DNA of 64,000 bases. Origin: Hawksworthiomyces lignivorus (taxonomy: Eukaryota; Ascomycota; Sordariomycetes; Ophiostomatales; Ophiostomataceae). The notes under the pieces were generated by a model. That model was not told the origin of the DNA and made no database searches. It saw only the letters and a list, made by a program, of their open reading frames with translations. This document shows positions 34,501 to 45,384 of the stretch, one piece after another. Location: assembly GCA_002917075.1 (NCBI GenBank), contig NTMA01000060.1:62001-126000 (forward strand). Reading direction: 5' to 3'. How positions within the stretch are numbered: the stretch's first letter is position 1; each line of letters opens with the position of its first letter. The position numbers and the translations under genes were made by a program.

Positions 34501-36669
34501 GCTAAGGAAGGAACCTGAGCGGGCAGGATGATGTGGTGGCGCAGGTGGCTGTCTCGTAGGCGTATTCATTAGCTGCTGTTGCTGCTTCTGCTTGTGGCCA
34601 TTTGTCTCTTGCTCGGCTTTGACTTCTGGGTCAACGGAACGAATCGTGGCACTTGGCGGCGGCTCGTAATCGGGAGAGAAGCCTCTCACAGTCCGTCCCG
34701 CCCGGTCGTCCCGTTCTAGATCTTGCTCCGCGTCCAAAGCAGTGTCTTCATTGTCTCCATGCGACAAGGCGTCTTCCATTTTCTGGTCGTTTGAACCATT
34801 GGGGAAAGCAGGGCTGCCCTTCAAATAAGGGCTCATAGCCCGACGCAGGCTCGTAGCAGGGCTGGGCACTGGCTTTGCGGCCAAGCGGTCATCGCGATTT
34901 AATTGAGTTTTCAAAGGTGGAACAGCATGAGAAGGCTCTGGCTGTGCAGGAGGTTGTGGCAAAGGCGGCTGCTGCTTTTGAGGTAGAGCCAACGGCATTG
35001 GTAGTGGTGGAGGAGACTCCACCTCAGATATGCTCTTCTTTCGCCTCCTGAAGAAGCCCGAGGGCTTTTTCTGAAGAGTGTTGTGAGAAGAATGATGACT
35101 ATCGCGGGATGGTGGCGTGCTATATGATTTCCCCTGGCCAGTAGCGTTCTGATTCTGTCCGCGACTACCGCTGGTCTCAACGGAAGTAGAAGAGACAAAT
35201 CCCGCATTGTTGGAAGCGGCACTCGGCGAAGGGACAGGCTCGCTGGCTGCGACGGTGTCGCGGAAGGAACCGAACACTCTCCTGAAGAAACTGGGGCGTT
35301 CTCTTAGTTGCTGCTGCGGCTGTTGTTGTGGTTGAGGCTGGCTCGGCGGTGGTACATTTTCCTTGGACTTTTCATAGCCAACGTGTGGTGCAGGGGCCGA
35401 GTCGATATCGAACGTAGGAAGAGGGGGGGCAGCATTGGTATTGAACTTCGGTTGTGCTTGACGGCCTACAGTCGCGCTTCTCGAGGAGCGCACACTGCGT
35501 CGTCGCTCAGGCGAGCGGTCAGAAGTCGGGTCCGGAGGGGGTGGTTGGTAGGATGGTATCGATGGCATGGATGGAACAGAGGTAAGCTTTCGGGGACCGC
35601 CAGGCACAGTAGGCGTCGGCGCAGCATCGTCATATGAGTCGCTAAAAAAAGAGTTTGAGAATTCGATGTGCCATGGTTGAGTCTGGGCAGCTACAGGAGG
35701 CGCGTTTATGGAGGATATCGAGGCGGACGAGGTGCCGGGAAGGCGTGGACCCATATCAAAACTGGAAGACCGGCCACCAAACCCATGAGCCCAGCGCTGA
35801 CTTCCAAGAACTTGTGCGTAGCCGGCCGCGTCAATGCTGTTGGTGCTGCTGCTTTTGCTTCCTTTGCCGCCTCTCGAGTGCATCATGCGCGGAGTGCCCG
35901 GCTGGCTACCTCGATGTGATGACTCACGCATGCTGTTGATACGACCAAGACTGGACTGGAAACCAGAGCTGCTGTTGCTACGGCGAGAGTGAGATATACT
36001 GCCAGACATGCGACTGACGTCGTCGGCAACGTCGTAGTCAGAACTGTACGAGAAACCGTATCGGCCACGTGGTGCAGTCGGGACGTTGGGTCCTCTAGCA
36101 ATGCCGTCGTCGGTGGTAGAGGTAGAGAGGGAGTAGAGTCGGTCATCAAAAGGGGGACCGGTGCGACTTGGAGCACCCGATGAGGCAAAGGGGCTGCTCA
36201 TCTGGCCCATGGAGAACTGGTCCAGAGATAGCAGCATGTTGGAAACAAGAGAATCACGCACGTGGCGTGAGGGGAGAGAAAGGTCGTGAGAGTCTCGCTG
36301 ACCACGCATAGGTGGCAGATCGGCTGTGGGAAAGCTATTCTCCTTGTTGGCAGACATGTCGACTGGTGTGTACATCTCGAGGAAGGTCTCAACATCAGCG
36401 GCTGCATGTGACGGTTCTTTAAGCGCCCGATCCCCCCCTGTATTCATGGTGGAAGACATGGCGCCTCTAGGTGCGGCTGGTGCTGCGGCCGTCGGCAAAG
36501 CCGAGGTCTTTGTGCTGCGACTGCTGGCCCTGGAGGACGGAACGGGAGGCTTTCGCTTCGGCGGCGATATTGGAGGAAGGGGATCTTTGGTGAGAAGTCT
36601 TGCTCGCGAGGTGTTGACGCTTAGGTCCGGCCGTCTCCTTTGGGATCGACGAGAATGGTCGGAGTCCAT
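31576..36669 (-). CDS. Large Sec7-PH ARF guanine nucleotide exchange factor
   Basis: Two exons, 36669-33804 and 33725-31576, give about 1671 residues. The start is MDSDHSRRSQRRR. Residues 1-880 are disordered and rich in Ser and Pro with Gln runs. The Sec7 domain follows. It includes DLYDFRNLSIVNALREVC, the catalytic glutamate loop ILRAETQQVDRIL, and FKSMDIVHTICYSIMLLNTDLHL, which is created by the intron. A PH domain starts at PWVKEGIVVHKHH and carries RNWTEVFAVVQKGHMSLFSF. A helical C-terminus has ERKSSHLLREIVKYRTYVDCL, a segment I know from Syt1/Sec73-type GEFs. These proteins load GTP on ARF GTPases at Golgi or plasma membrane. The active-site Glu is present, so activity is expected. Confidence 0.92.
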   Translation of the reverse strand: MDSDHSRRSQRRRPDLSVNTSRARLLTKDPLPPISPPKRKPPVPSSRASSRSTKTSALPTAAAPAAPRGAMSSTMNTGGDRALKEPSHAAADVETFLEMYTPVDMSANKENSFPTADLPPMRGQRDSHDLSLPSRHVRDSLVSNMLLSLDQFSMGQMSSPFASSGAPSRTGPPFDDRLYSLSTSTTDDGIARGPNVPTAPRGRYGFSYSSDYDVADDVSRMSGSISHSRRSNSSSGFQSSLGRINSMRESSHRGSQPGTPRMMHSRGGKGSKSSSTNSIDAAGYAQVLGSQRWAHGFGGRSSSFDMGPRLPGTSSASISSINAPPVAAQTQPWHIEFSNSFFSDSYDDAAPTPTVPGGPRKLTSVPSMPSIPSYQPPPPDPTSDRSPERRRSVRSSRSATVGRQAQPKFNTNAAPPLPTFDIDSAPAPHVGYEKSKENVPPPSQPQPQQQPQQQLRERPSFFRRVFGSFRDTVAASEPVPSPSAASNNAGFVSSTSVETSGSRGQNQNATGQGKSYSTPPSRDSHHSSHNTLQKKPSGFFRRRKKSISEVESPPPLPMPLALPQKQQPPLPQPPAQPEPSHAVPPLKTQLNRDDRLAAKPVPSPATSLRRAMSPYLKGSPAFPNGSNDQKMEDALSHGDNEDTALDAEQDLERDDRAGRTVRGFSPDYEPPPSATIRSVDPEVKAEQETNGHKQKQQQQLMNTPTRQPPAPPHHPARSGSFLSDNSDSEESPRRVANKALAQHRLEQQGANRNNVPILPAAADEQLLSPATSRHQLSNKSNSPTGRSLEGDNESRGSKLSLPIEGTVSSPRSIAISTDTVLASTGGLQTPILKFENGELDMDHGPSSTIDEPKFVIGEPTEDDQQKALNIFEGNEDFIQKEKAAAWMGEEGPVRQRTLQAYMDLYDFRNLSIVNALREVCSRLILRAETQQVDRILVSFSKRWCACNPNHGFKSMGMFFLCFLTAVLDPSDLRIRFSNYFSDIVHTICYSIMLLNTDLHLADIESKMTRSQFIKNTMTSVHHTLSESAAEASFDRRSILSSKNPTTGSRRPSIDQQDGGLAPPLSSGLPPRSESSLGQHDDCGPLVKAPFDGSLRGWDSQMEAVLKMIYASIRDERLPLFGAESGNSGQMATQGGLSVMGMLKRTPSVLSKAPSEGQTSTRGRVAESNPRNGSSRWMSKSRSRVRTAGNGFSSSRTSFEDGNSIWSPTVSSATWSRQSLGRTQTSMSMESFGSTWGRGDYQQSIGFANALSQAIIREDNLGSAQSIVSDDQSIHHKDSSLLDDESLELAGPPWVKEGIVVHKHHLDGMDKKAKDRNWTEVFAVVQKGHMSLFSFSPNKSLRAKSRGRNNAALPKGAVVGGGNWQENATNVGSFGLKQTLASALPSPGYSRQRPHVWALSLPTGAVHLFQVGTPEICKEFVTTANYWSARLSTHPLVGGISNIEYGWSEAIVNNALVNAINNESSTALPSVPTGGSLGSGNGPYPPSASRPGSAAAGRASIQSRGSFRSRSGSFDFGHVRTGSSSSGFASAANVNIHGSGGRHGKLPGDRIHIAEWVPPAQSLRPSNAPEPQQLQTLLAYVQSIENDLQAHNALRSPMLLAFTPRGHNANKAMANWERKSSHLLREIVKYRTYVDCLTEAERRRSEIYHERDIARRAARGEESIHTDGEDGDMETSKEDDAISTGLLTPSYSKGVNDA
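33726..33803 (-). other. in-frame intron inside the Sec7 domain
   Basis: A 78-nt GT-AG intron (GTATGT donor, TCTAAC branch, TTTCAG acceptor) whose sequence has no stop in the reading frame. Removing it restores the FKSM-DIVHTICYS segment of the Sec7 domain; retaining it would insert 26 residues there. Confidence 0.85.
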
Positions 36670-39600
36670 GGTCAAAAGAGAAGAGAAGGGAAAAGGGGAA
36701 AAGGAGAGGCAACAAGCAAAAAGACTGGGAAAAGAATGTAACGAGCCAATAATGGCTGGCCCACACACGCTAGACGCGATGAACGTGTCGCGGTTTAATG
36801 AACAAGCTCCTCTAAAAAAACAGGGACTGGGGGGGACAAGAGAAGAACGTTGCCGGCGCCATCCAATCCGAGACAGTGTCTCGGTGACCTCTCAGTCCCA
36901 AGGAGCACTAGAATCCTTCTACAGCGCTTCTTTTTGTCCAGCAACAATCGGCCCAAATTGGTTTGAAGATGGAGATGATTCCGGGAAATGGGTTTAATGA
37001 GAAAATAGGATTATCGAGATTGGGAGCAGCCGTTTCGGTCGACGACCGCGTGGCAAGGGGGGGCCAAGAATATAACACAAGAAACGGCTCACCCACGCAT
37101 TTATTCCTCTTGTCACTTTCTTCTTCTTCTTTCCGTCGTCTTTCTTGCTCCTGAGCGCCGTTCTCCCCTCTCAAACGTGCTTCTTTATTGGATCAACCAG
37201 CCAGGCGCTAAACAGCCTAGGGCAAGGGGTTGAGGAGGTATTGAATGCAGGGGTAGGCCCGTTGGTGTAGTTTGTGGAGGGGGCCAGGGTCAGCGAATAG
37301 GAGAACAGTGTGCTCGCGGGATGAAACGCAGAAAGACGGCTCGGTTTTCCAGGATGGGCGAAGAGAGAGACAAAGAGTCGGGACTTCGACGACGTACTTT
37401 CTGGTACTCGGTTGGTGATAGATTCAGCAAACGGGGAGATAAGAAAAATAAACGAAAAAAAACGGTTGTAGGCCAGCTATTTTTTCTATTTTTTTAAGGA
37501 GGGGCTAGTTGGACCGATTGTTATCAAATTCCCAATGCGATCGCAGTGCCATTCGTAGGAACTAGATAGCAGAACCGTAATCAGGCTCTCTCCGTGAATG
37601 CTTGGTATTATTGGAACAAGATATTAATGGTATCGCCTGGTCTGCGGTACAAGGGTATGAAGTAATACTCGTCCTATGTCGTTGCATCTGAAGCGCTTCG
37701 AGAGATAATGCGTAATGCATATGTCTGTGGCAATAAGAAATGCATCTCACCATGAATGGAAAAAAAAAGTGAAGAGAAGTGTAGCATATGACAAGCAGAA
37801 GAAAAACATGTACTGAGAAACGCGATGTTGATGATGCCGGATGTATACAGCTTCCAATAGGAGGAGTCGCGTCTTACGGCGTGGATTCATTGTTTCTGGA
37901 AGGCAGCACAACAGATTGTCACGCTTCTTCACGCGTACCTTCCTTCTTGGTCAGCCTGCATCCCACGAAACACAGCTCCAAAGTAAAAATGCATCAAGGA
38001 GTGCAGATACGCCGATTACTGGCGGAGCCAAGTTGGTAGTAAGCCACTGAATAATCCATTGATACACTGCGATCGACTAAAATAGTCAAATATAAGCCCT
38101 TTCAGGCCCCGAATTCAGTAAATCTCTTCGCTGGATTAACTCTGGTTGTCAAGTATCTATGCATCCGGTATTGTTTCTACGCTTTTTCTCCTTTCTTCGA
38201 GTATACAAAATCTACTTACTGTTTTGTGGTTCGATTTTAGACCCGCACCGAAGAAGAAATTTTGGCCTTCTAGTCTTCAACAGAATATATTCAAAGATCG
38301 AGTGTCTGCTCGAAGTGACCCTGGAAGGTCGCCCGCCTTTCGCGTTGCGACATGTGAGGCGACTGGGGCCGGGGTCTGTAAGTAGGATGGGTGGAGGGTT
38401 GGTTTAAGTGGACCACGACGTGCTCGCGACAATAGGAGTACATATATCGCGTTTTTTTTTTTTTTAAATTGAAATCAACGGCAATGTCCTGTTTCGTTCC
38501 AGTTGTGCGAGTAAACTTACGTTGTAGAAGAGACACATAAACACTATACACGCACTCCGCTCCATACTTACACAGCATTTCCTGATCTGCGATAGCTGCC
38601 AGCGCTGCCTTTGGTGAGCAGACGACAGAAGTAGCGGAAGGCGCTCGTTCCATGGTTCAGCTGCACAGCCTTTTCTAGGTCCAGCTTCGTACGAATGTCC
38701 CCATGCGTCTATGTATTATTCGAATCACCAGAAAAGTGCTGTCTTTCCTGCACTTTTGCTGTGGTACTTTTCACCGCCAGCGCACGTTCCCATGGGCTTT
38801 GTCCCAATCTGTCCATCACGACAAAAGGGGAAGCCACCAATTCGGGCCATTTGCAAGTCAGTGCGCAACATTCGCATTGCTCTTCACTAAATCCCCTCTG
38901 AAGCAACCCCCAATCTTTAATTATCAACGCAGCTCTTCACATCACTGCAACAGGAGCATCCTTTTTTCTCCAGTCATTGCACTGTCTCCGGACAAGCGGG
39001 CCGCCGCTTTTTTAAAATGAAGCTAACAAAATTAAGCCTAGTTGACTGAGAACAAATCTTCTTTTGGTGGCAAAGTATCACACAGATATCGAACAAGACA
39101 AATCTCGACAGGAATGACTGAGACCATGCTATACATAATTGTCTTTTTCTTCAGAAAAAAAGTTTTTGATCTCGCGCATCATTGTTTAACCTGTAAAATT
39201 GGACTAAAAATTACATTCTTCTCACCTACAAGAGGTTTTGCTATCATGATCATCGAATCTCTTTTTTGGTACCATATACTTCTTCTCTATCGCCAGTATA
39301 AACTATATAAGCCAACAGTATCTCCACCGCGCCTTCCCCGCCATCGTCGTGCTCTTTGTTCTTGTAGATGGCTGTATATGGACATTGTGAATGGCCGTTT
39401 CGCCCTCAATATTATGCAGGGAGGCCTGTTGTTGCGAGGCTCCGTCATAAGTACTCAATTCCATGTAGATGAAAGTCAAGAGGTACAAGACCTCTTGGCC
39501 GCGGACCTCCAACAGCCACATGGCGGTCACCGAGCCAAAACACTGGGGCAGAGTAAAAGCCGCCAGTACTAACTTACGCTACTTCTATTGAGACACCACT

Positions 39601-41029
39601 TTCTTCACCACCGCCAGGTCTGTCGCTGGCACAGTAACCGTCAAGTGCTCTATAATAGTTCCATTTAAGCTTATTAGCTACATGTATGTGTAGGGGCCGT
39701 TAATCAAGCCGGCTATTTTCATTGATGCTCTCTACAAACTAGTCCAACCCACTAAGGCGGTCAAAAGGGCTTACATAGTGCTTCAGCCCAGAAAGTTATG
39801 CCCTAGCAGGTGCCCAAACTACATGTTGCCTACAGAGGCGACATCTAGTCAGCGTCAAGACAAGCGGCAACCCGGGAGCCGGCATTATCAGTGTGGCCGC
39901 CGGAGCTGGTGCAAACGTGCTCGCAGCGGGGTCGGTGGCTTTCAGCATCAAAGACTCGGCCGAAGCTTCATGACAAATTAAAGGAGACCGTCGGCTCATT
40001 GCGTAGATCAGTGATAAAGCTTTTCTTAGATTCTTAGAGCAATGACTCAAACAATATGCAAACCACGAGAACTACGGCAATGATAGCCAAATTTCTTTAA
40101 GTTGCTGGTTTGCTAAACGCGGGTATCAAAAACAAATAAGAAAGAAGCATTCGTTAAATTAGCAAGTTTCTTATTAAGAAATATCACATGGACACCTGAT
40201 TGGGTCAAGGCCTTCCTCCTTTGTATAAAGAAACAATCATATATCACTTCGGCCAATATCCCTGAAAAACAAGACTGATATCCCGCACAAATGTAGAGAA
40301 GTCTGACAGTGGCAAAGTCTAGGCGACTCGCTCTCAGCTTTGTAATGTGCTGTAAAACGGCTTCAACATGCTACTGCTCGCAGATATATAGCATATCCAT
40401 TCGCTTTGGGGAGAGAATAAGTTTCGTCCTGCCGAGGCTGAGCTATCTTTGTTCTGCTTCCAAAAAGAGACAAATGGTAAGCAACTTGATCTCTGCTGGC
40501 GACCTGATATATGCAGCCGCCTCTGCTAAAGTTGTATGGGCGGAAAAGGTTGCTAAGTTTCTGCAAACAAAGACGATAGCACGTAGAGATGATAGCATGT
40601 TTGAATAATTTATTACACTCTTTGATGAACCACCTTGTCGCTTCTCCTTTCTAAATACCTAGAACCAAACCTAGCCTAGTATATATAGAGAGACTGAGCT
40701 GTCTGTATTTATCAATGTACGGGTTTGTTTATACTATCATCTCCCTCTCAATAAGAGCCGTAGATCATTAACCATACACTCAAGATGAGCTAACAGCGGG
40801 TAATCAACTATCCACCTCCGTGTAAGAGGGTTATTGCCCTATGTTGTCATTGGCTGGCAAGCCTCTAAGGACTTGGGCTTTAAGCTCAACTGGCTCTAGG
40901 CATCATCGCCATCCCTTCTCTTACACAGCTTCAATCAACACATGCTTCCATTGTATTCGAGCATATTATGATCCAGATTCTCTGATAAATTTGATTATTT
41001 CTGTTTATTATCTATTTTTGCCTATCATC
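36670..41029. other. gene-sparse AT-rich interval
   Basis: About 4.4 kb. The left end is the promoter of the Sec7 gene (C/T-rich at 37100-37150). The rest is AT-rich with scattered short frames, none convincing. The exception worth a note is a GC-richer patch at about 39778-39971, where one plus-strand frame stays open for 64 codons. No tRNA or recognisable transposon was found. Confidence 0.5.
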
Positions 41030-42125
41030 ATGCCAAACACTACGTATCTCATCACTGGCGCAAACAAAGGTGAGTGCAATTCTGATGCGGGGCTATATTT
41101 ATAACTCCCTAGCCCCTTTTTCCCCTGAGGTTCCAAAACAATCAAACAACCAGATGATGAGAGGTTGCAAATCAAATCATAACGAGAGCAATGAAGATAT
41201 GTAAAAAAGAAAAATAGAAGAGAAAAAGAAAAGGAGAAGAAAAAAAATCAAAGAAAGGAAAGATGGGCAAAGAGATACCAGAGTAGAATTTTACGGTGGA
41301 TTAACAAACTCTCCTCGCCGCTTTATTCTAGGCATCGGCCGCGCGATTGTCGAAAAGCTCCTCCAGAGGCCCAAGACTACAGTTGTTGCCGCCGTTCGCC
41401 AGCCGTCCGATCCGACCAGCAGCTCGTTGTCTGCGCTCCCCGTTGCCGACGACAGCCAGCTGGTGCTTCTGCAGCTGCGCGATCCGGCCGATTTTGACGC
41501 CCTGTCTGCGACCCTAGCAAACAGCAAGGCGGAAATTACCCACCTCGACGTCGTCATCGCCAATGCGGGAAATTCCGTCGGACTCAGCAAGTCGCTTCTG
41601 GAGACTACGCCAGAGGACGTGCTCGAAGACGTTGCCGTCAACGCAGGTGGCACAGTGAGACTTTTCCGGGCCACGTGGCCGCTGTTGAAAGCAGCAGTAG
41701 ATGCACAGGAGCAGAAGACCCCCAAATTCATTCTCATGGCGAGCTCAATGGGCAGTATCGGCATACTCGAGCTTGAAAATATGCCTATTGGCACGTCCTA
41801 CGGCATGAGCAAGGCAGCTGCACACTGGTTTGCAAAGAAAGCTAGCATCGAGTTCAAGAGCGACGGGCTAATTGTTGGGATTCTGCACCCTGGGTGAGTT
41901 TGAACACTGTTCGCCAATAATTTGATCCAAGAGTTCTAACGCATCTTTTTATGCAGTTGGGTGCAGACTTCTATGGGTCAGGCTGTAGCCAATGGCCTCG
42001 GCATGAAAGAGCCACCCATGAGTGTAGAAGAGAGTTCTCGTCTCTGTCTTGAGCAGATCGACGGCTGGAGTGTTGAAAAGACGGGCAAATTTCTCACCTC
42101 TTCTGGAAAAGAGCTGCCTTGGTGA
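41030..42125 (+). CDS. Short-chain dehydrogenase/reductase (SDR)
   Basis: Three exons, 41030-41069, 41332-41893 and 41957-42125, give 256 residues. The cofactor motif TGANKGIGRA is formed across the first intron. It is followed by DVVIANAG, a catalytic Ser in LMASSMGS, and the active-site YxxxK as SYGMSKAA. The product is thus a complete classical SDR of normal length. It ends in GKFLTSSGKELPW. This subgroup in fungi includes ketoreductases similar to those of aromatic polyketide pathways, but there is no polyketide synthase or other biosynthetic gene nearby, so the substrate is open. The first intron is 262 nt, long for this window, and contains an A/G-rich tract. The gene stands alone in an AT-rich region. 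Confidence 0.9.
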
Positions 42126-45100
42126 AGTTGCATGGAAGGTGAGAAAGTCGCATAATAGCTATGGCTTTCTTGATCTAAACTGAGTTTAGAGTGCTTTTTC
42201 TCAATAATCGATATTGACATCGCTTTTTTCTTTCGTTTCCATTAATTCAAATTATGTTTCGTATCGCTATATAAACAACATATTTAGCAAGCTGTCGGCT
42301 CAGGTATATTGATTCCAGTATATACTCGCTCTCTTTTTCTTATTTCTACTCCCCGCCCCGGCACTCACCTGGGGACCAGCATTAAAAGTAAGATCCGATG
42401 GAAGGCAAGCAACTTACTGAAAGATCTAAAATAATTTTCTGCTGGTGACTTCTGATCCATGTCGTTTATGTTGGAAAAATATATTCTAGAAACCAAATAT
42501 AGGGAGCGTGTGGTTTCAACCCTCATAAGAATCTCAAAATATTCGTTTGATAATTACAACTTTCATAATTAAGAGACCTGTGATAGAAAATTAGAAAATG
42601 TAAAGTGGCTCTACAAAGTCACGATTTCTAACATACCAGAAGGTACGTATAATCACTAGCAATGGAGGTTTGTGTTGATCTTACTCCCGTTCCAGCATGC
42701 CGCCCGGCAGAGGAGAACGCACAATGCAATGATACGTATGGCTACCACTCATTCCTAGAAGACAGCCCAGCAGCGACATGTCTTGCATATGATTACGTGG
42801 AAGGTTTTGCCGAAAGATGTCGCTTAGACAGGCCAGAAAGTTCGCCGCCGTTCGGCAATCAGATTATGGGTGCTGGGAACCGGGGCGCCGTGGAAGCAAT
42901 ATAGAGATGCGCAATTATGCCGTTGGCAATAGTAGTTAATTGGATGAAGGGGACGAACCTCTCCACCAGTCCCAACATATACCGATAGTGCCATGTGCCA
43001 AGTGACTAAAGTTCAAGTAACAGATCTGGTATATCTGCGGTGTCCGCTTATGATTCTACACTGTCTCTGAGAAAAGTCTCTACATATAAGGAGTTTGCTT
43101 TGTTTGATTTTGTGGTTGAAGCACGCCAGGAGAGAAGCGTTGGCCATATGCGCACTTGGCCAACTGTGGGGGACTTTAACGTGCTTTCGATAATCTTCTA
43201 GACTAAGTTTATGTAGAACTAACATGTATCCTCAGTCCTATCTATGTCAGGAAAGAGCAGCATATGAGGCAGTTGTAGGTTTTGAAGTATGTCAAAATAA
43301 CCATGTAGCTTGTTTTAGGGAAGGTTGCGAGAACTGGCTCTTGTTCTGTGCTTCGTCCCACTGCTGCAAGTTGGCTCGAAATTGCCTAGGTGTGGACATA
43401 TATTATTGTTGCAGTTCCATTGCAATGTTTCAAGGAAGAGCTGGGATCTGTGCGATAATACAGACGTATGAGGGTACCATGAACCGTTTCTGCCTTCTTT
43501 TTGCCCTATCATTCTGCGGCACAGTCATATGCCGGCGTGGCCATACTAGACTGGCAAACCGATCGGCGGCCGAAATATCGCACACTCTGGCTTCAGATGA
43601 AAGAAACGCAAATATCTTTTTCTGTGCTATACCTGTGCCTCGTAATACGGTTATCCTTCACATAGGTTGTGTACTTTCTCGCGAAGTCGCTACCGGGAAC
43701 TGGGGTAAAAATAAATTGCAAGAGAAAATTATGGTTAACTTACATGATTAAATGATGTAGGAATACCCGAACACCTGGCTCGTACAGACCGAAGATCAGC
43801 AGCGCAAGTTGGGCAGCATATTCTAGCGGGTCCTTCTTATCTGGACGTCTTTGTCATCCCTTAGATGAGAGAGGGAAAACAAAGCGTACAGGCATATTGG
43901 GTCATATGAAAGTATATGCATCGCTTGGAATGAGATGGCCAACCTACCTAGTACATAGCTACTCGTATCCCCTCTTCTATCATAGCCTTACTATTTAGCT
44001 GCGGGTAAAACGGCAGGCGCTCGTGTGATCATTTGCCCAATTCTATTCAGCTTGGAGACCACTGCCAAAAGCCTAAACAGAGAGGTTGCCAAAAGAGAAC
44101 ACACGAAACAGAACAGCAACTCGCTAACTAGATAGACGGACATAGCCTAACACAGCGGCTCTTCTGCATGCCACAATATAGTTTAGAGTGAAGAGTTCAA
44201 GAAGATTCACTGCCGAAAGAGCACACACTGTTCGTGCCATCACTTGGATTTCTGGGCGGTCAATCGGTTGCCAAATTAGGAAAGAGTAGGGTGTGGGGCA
44301 AAATTTTTATCTTCAGGACACGCCCCCTGATGGCCGTTTCGGTGCCGAATTTGCTGGCAGGACCATAGTTTCGACTACATGCCATGCGCCTACACAGTTC
44401 ATCTCCTTCCCTTTTACTTTCCCTATTCCTGCCCGCCATCGATCTACACACAGAAACTGCAACCCAGTAGACGGGCGTTTGGACTGTGCTGACCAACCAC
44501 CATCCATGTCACATCGGGAAGGGATGCCGCGTCCATGATATATACTCGTACATGCATACGTTTGTACTGTCTTGATCGTTCCGTGGCGGTCTGCGCTTGC
44601 CACGGCCTTGCTGTGGACCCGCCACTACGAGTACCAATTTCGAGTCATTGCTTTAGCCTCCTCCTCCCCCCATCCTGCCTCCCTATTCCCCTTTCTCATG
44701 AGACGTACTTGGCAATTTGTGGGTATCGTCGAAAACCGGCGATGACGTGCCCAGTGTCCTTTGTGTCGTTCTGTTTCCAGCCGACCTGTTCGAACACTGT
44801 TTCTCGTAGCCCCGAGATTGAAGTCCCTAATATCGTCCTTTTTTTTTTAAACTTGACAGAAGAATAGTGCTACCCAGGATCTGGGGTGGAGCGATGCCGT
44901 TGACCGGCATCCACTTACTTGAAAAGCTTGGCTCCCCCGTGCCGACATGCCTTGCCTACCATTTCGTCGAAGCGAACTGTGGGTCCTACATCCTGCGGCC
45001 TCGGAGCCGGAACGGAGAGCAGCAAAGCTTTTTTTTTTTTTTTTCCTTAGGAGAGAAGTTGCAGGTGATATGACTTAATGGCTTGTCTTATGTTGTTGTA

Positions 45101-45384
45101 GTTTGGATGTGCATTGGAAGTGGCCACTGAGAATTGAATTTTCGTGTTCTCGGCATATCATGATGCGCATTGTCGCCGCTTCATTTATTTCAAATTGGAG
45201 CAACTTCTATATATTAAGAGTAACCAGGTCCCTGGCGAAACCCGAAGAGAGAAGGGCGTCTAATATTAGAGTTAGCAAAATACCAAGCGGCTCTGAATTG
45301 ACATTCCTTATTACGTGCATGGTATTTTTTTTTCCAATAATCTATATTGATTCACTACATCTTATTGATATCGTCGCTCTCGCT
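42126..45384. other. gene-sparse AT-rich interval
   Basis: About 3.3 kb between the SDR and DHA1 transporter genes. It has small frames (42662-42904, 43224-43751 and 44535-44867) without domains or plausible splicing. Some GC-richer patches lie at 44300-44800. It probably contains the transporter promoter on its right. Confidence 0.5.

Noticed and set aside
43224..43751. 175-codon plus-strand frame in the AT-rich gap
   Set aside because: Irregular codon use, no recognisable motif, no intron signals; treated as chance.
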